Shown: positions 13,536-14,292 of the stretch, piece by piece
How the letters are laid out: the number at the start of each line of letters is the position of its first letter
How positions within the stretch are numbered: position 1 is the first letter of the stretch
Assembly: GCA_017532485.1 (NCBI GenBank)
Contig: JAFXJE010000112.1
Span: 1-14,292 of the forward strand
Direction of reading: 5' to 3'
DNA length: 14,292 bases
DNA from: Peptococcaceae bacterium
GTDB lineage: Bacteria > Bacillota > Peptococcia > Peptococcales > Peptococcaceae
The notes under the pieces: generated by a model
Database searches by the model: none
What the model saw: only the letters and a program-made list of their open reading frames with translations
What the model was told of the DNA's origin: nothing
Program-made: the position numbers and the translations under genes

Positions 13536-14292
13536 TCATATTCTCTTTGCTATTTCTTGTGCCATTTCCATAGTACCGACTACTCTACTTGTCTCATCAG
13601 CTAAATCAGGGGTTTTAATATTATCCGCTAGGACAGCATTAACAGCATTTTCAATAGCTCGTGCTGCTTCTTCATGTTTGGCAGCAAAACGCAGCAACAT
13701 AGCTGCTGATAAGATTGTAGCTATCGGATTGGCAATGCCTTGTCCTGCTATATCCGGAGCTGAACCATGTGATGGTTCAAACAAACTGATTTTCCCACCT
13801 AAACTTGCTGATGGCAGCATACCTAAGGAACCACCTAAAGCTGCCGACTCATCACTTAAGATATCCCCAAACATATTCTCAGTTACAATTACATCAAATT
13901 GGGTAGGGTTGACTATTAACTGCATAGCAGCATTATCTACATATAAATGTTCTACCCTAACTTCAGGGTACTCCACTGCTATTTCATTAACGATTTCACG
14001 CCACAATCTGGAGCTGTCTAAAACATTGGCTTTATCAATAGAATGTAATAATTTGCGTTCACGCTTATTGGCCATTTCAAAAGCATCGCGCACAATTCTT
14101 TCGATTTCCGGTCTGCTGTAAGAGATAGTATCAAAAGCACTGTTTTCATCCCTGCCTCTAGCGCCAAAATAAGCACCACCTGTCAATTCGCGGCAAATTA
14201 CAATATCCAAACCATCCAATAAACCTTTTTTCCAAACTACTCGGTCAGCCAAAAAGTCATAATATTTAATTGGCCGAATATTGCAATATAAA
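13536..14292 (-). CDS. leuB: 3-isopropylmalate dehydrogenase LeuB (5' end cut by window)
   Basis: NAD-dependent oxidative decarboxylation of 3-isopropylmalate to 2-oxoisocaproate, the third step of leucine synthesis. The frame is open to the right edge, about 251 codons of the usual 350-360, so the N-terminal hundred or so residues lie outside. From the edge it reads IRPIKYYDFL, then CRELTGGAYFG with the substrate-binding Arg and Glu, DTISYSRPEIERI with the catalytic Tyr, DKANVLD, the metal-binding Asp in YVDNAAMQL, ENMFGDILSDESAALGGSLG with the other metal-binding Asp residues, and the NAD-site GSAPDIAGQGIANP. RELTGG with SAALGGSLG distinguishes it from isocitrate and tartrate dehydrogenases. 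Its TGA stop is immediately followed by a palindrome arm. Other leu genes are probably upstream, beyond the window. Confidence 0.95.
   Translation of the reverse strand, partial: LYCNIRPIKYYDFLADRVVWKKGLLDGLDIVICRELTGGAYFGARGRDENSAFDTISYSRPEIERIVRDAFEMANKRERKLLHSIDKANVLDSSRLWREIVNEIAVEYPEVRVEHLYVDNAAMQLIVNPTQFDVIVTENMFGDILSDESAALGGSLGMLPSASLGGKISLFEPSHGSAPDIAGQGIANPIATILSAAMLLRFAAKHEEAARAIENAVNAVLADNIKTPDLADETSRVVGTMEMAQEIAKRI

Noticed and set aside
13678..14121. 147-codon plus-strand frame opposite leuB
   Set aside because: leuB is unmistakable on the other strand; the antisense frame has no ribosome site and mirrors leuB codon use.
1..14292. CRISPR array, prophage, defence island or toxin-antitoxin module
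   Set aside because: No regularly spaced repeats, no phage structural or integrase genes and no toxin-antitoxin pairs were seen; gene content is largely housekeeping and transport.

Overview
The window reads as chromosomal DNA of a low-GC, probably anaerobic member of the Bacillota. Strong AGGAGG-type ribosome sites, QueH, a rhodanese-less ThiI, a CshA-like helicase, a Thermotoga/Clostridia-type M18 aminopeptidase and a bacteriohemerythrin fit Negativicutes or Clostridia. I cannot place it further without a search. Both ends cut through genes: an M18 aminopeptidase on the left and leuB on the right.

Layout, left to right; all genes are on the minus strand unless noted. (1) 1-4977: M18 aminopeptidase (3' end missing) with its own promoter; queH (queuosine synthesis) directly after topB (topoisomerase III); a 348-residue protein I do not recognise. 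(2) 4995-6440: SulP anion transporter with a C-terminal STAS domain, 17 bp upstream of the unknown gene and preceded by a consensus promoter. (3) 6441-8257: a 14-segment DHA2-type MFS exporter with its terminator, an extended -10 promoter, and a perfect TATTCAA-N6-TTGAATA palindrome over the -35 region. (4) 8269-9227: bacteriohemerythrin and a PaaI-type thioesterase. (5) 9327-9458, plus strand: a 43-codon gene for a His-rich single-span membrane peptide, closed by a strong terminator. (6) 9493-12314: thiI (tRNA 4-thiouridine / thiamine sulfur transfer) 29 bp after a DEAD-box RNA helicase gene. (7) 12406-13428: a DUF5662-type protein divergent from a plus-strand thioredoxin-fold protein with a CPLC active site. 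(8) 13536-14292: leuB, 5' end missing, convergent with the thioredoxin gene across a nested palindrome.

Most content is housekeeping: tRNA modification, RNA and DNA topology/remodelling, leucine synthesis, peptide degradation, plus transport and redox/O2-related functions. I see no CRISPR array, insertion sequence, prophage, tRNA or rRNA gene. The least explained items are the 43-residue membrane peptide, the 348-residue unknown protein tied to SulP, the operator-like palindrome of the MFS gene, and a repeated 3'-end motif (AGGYTGGGA followed by an A-rich run) found just after four stop codons (three minus strand, one plus).
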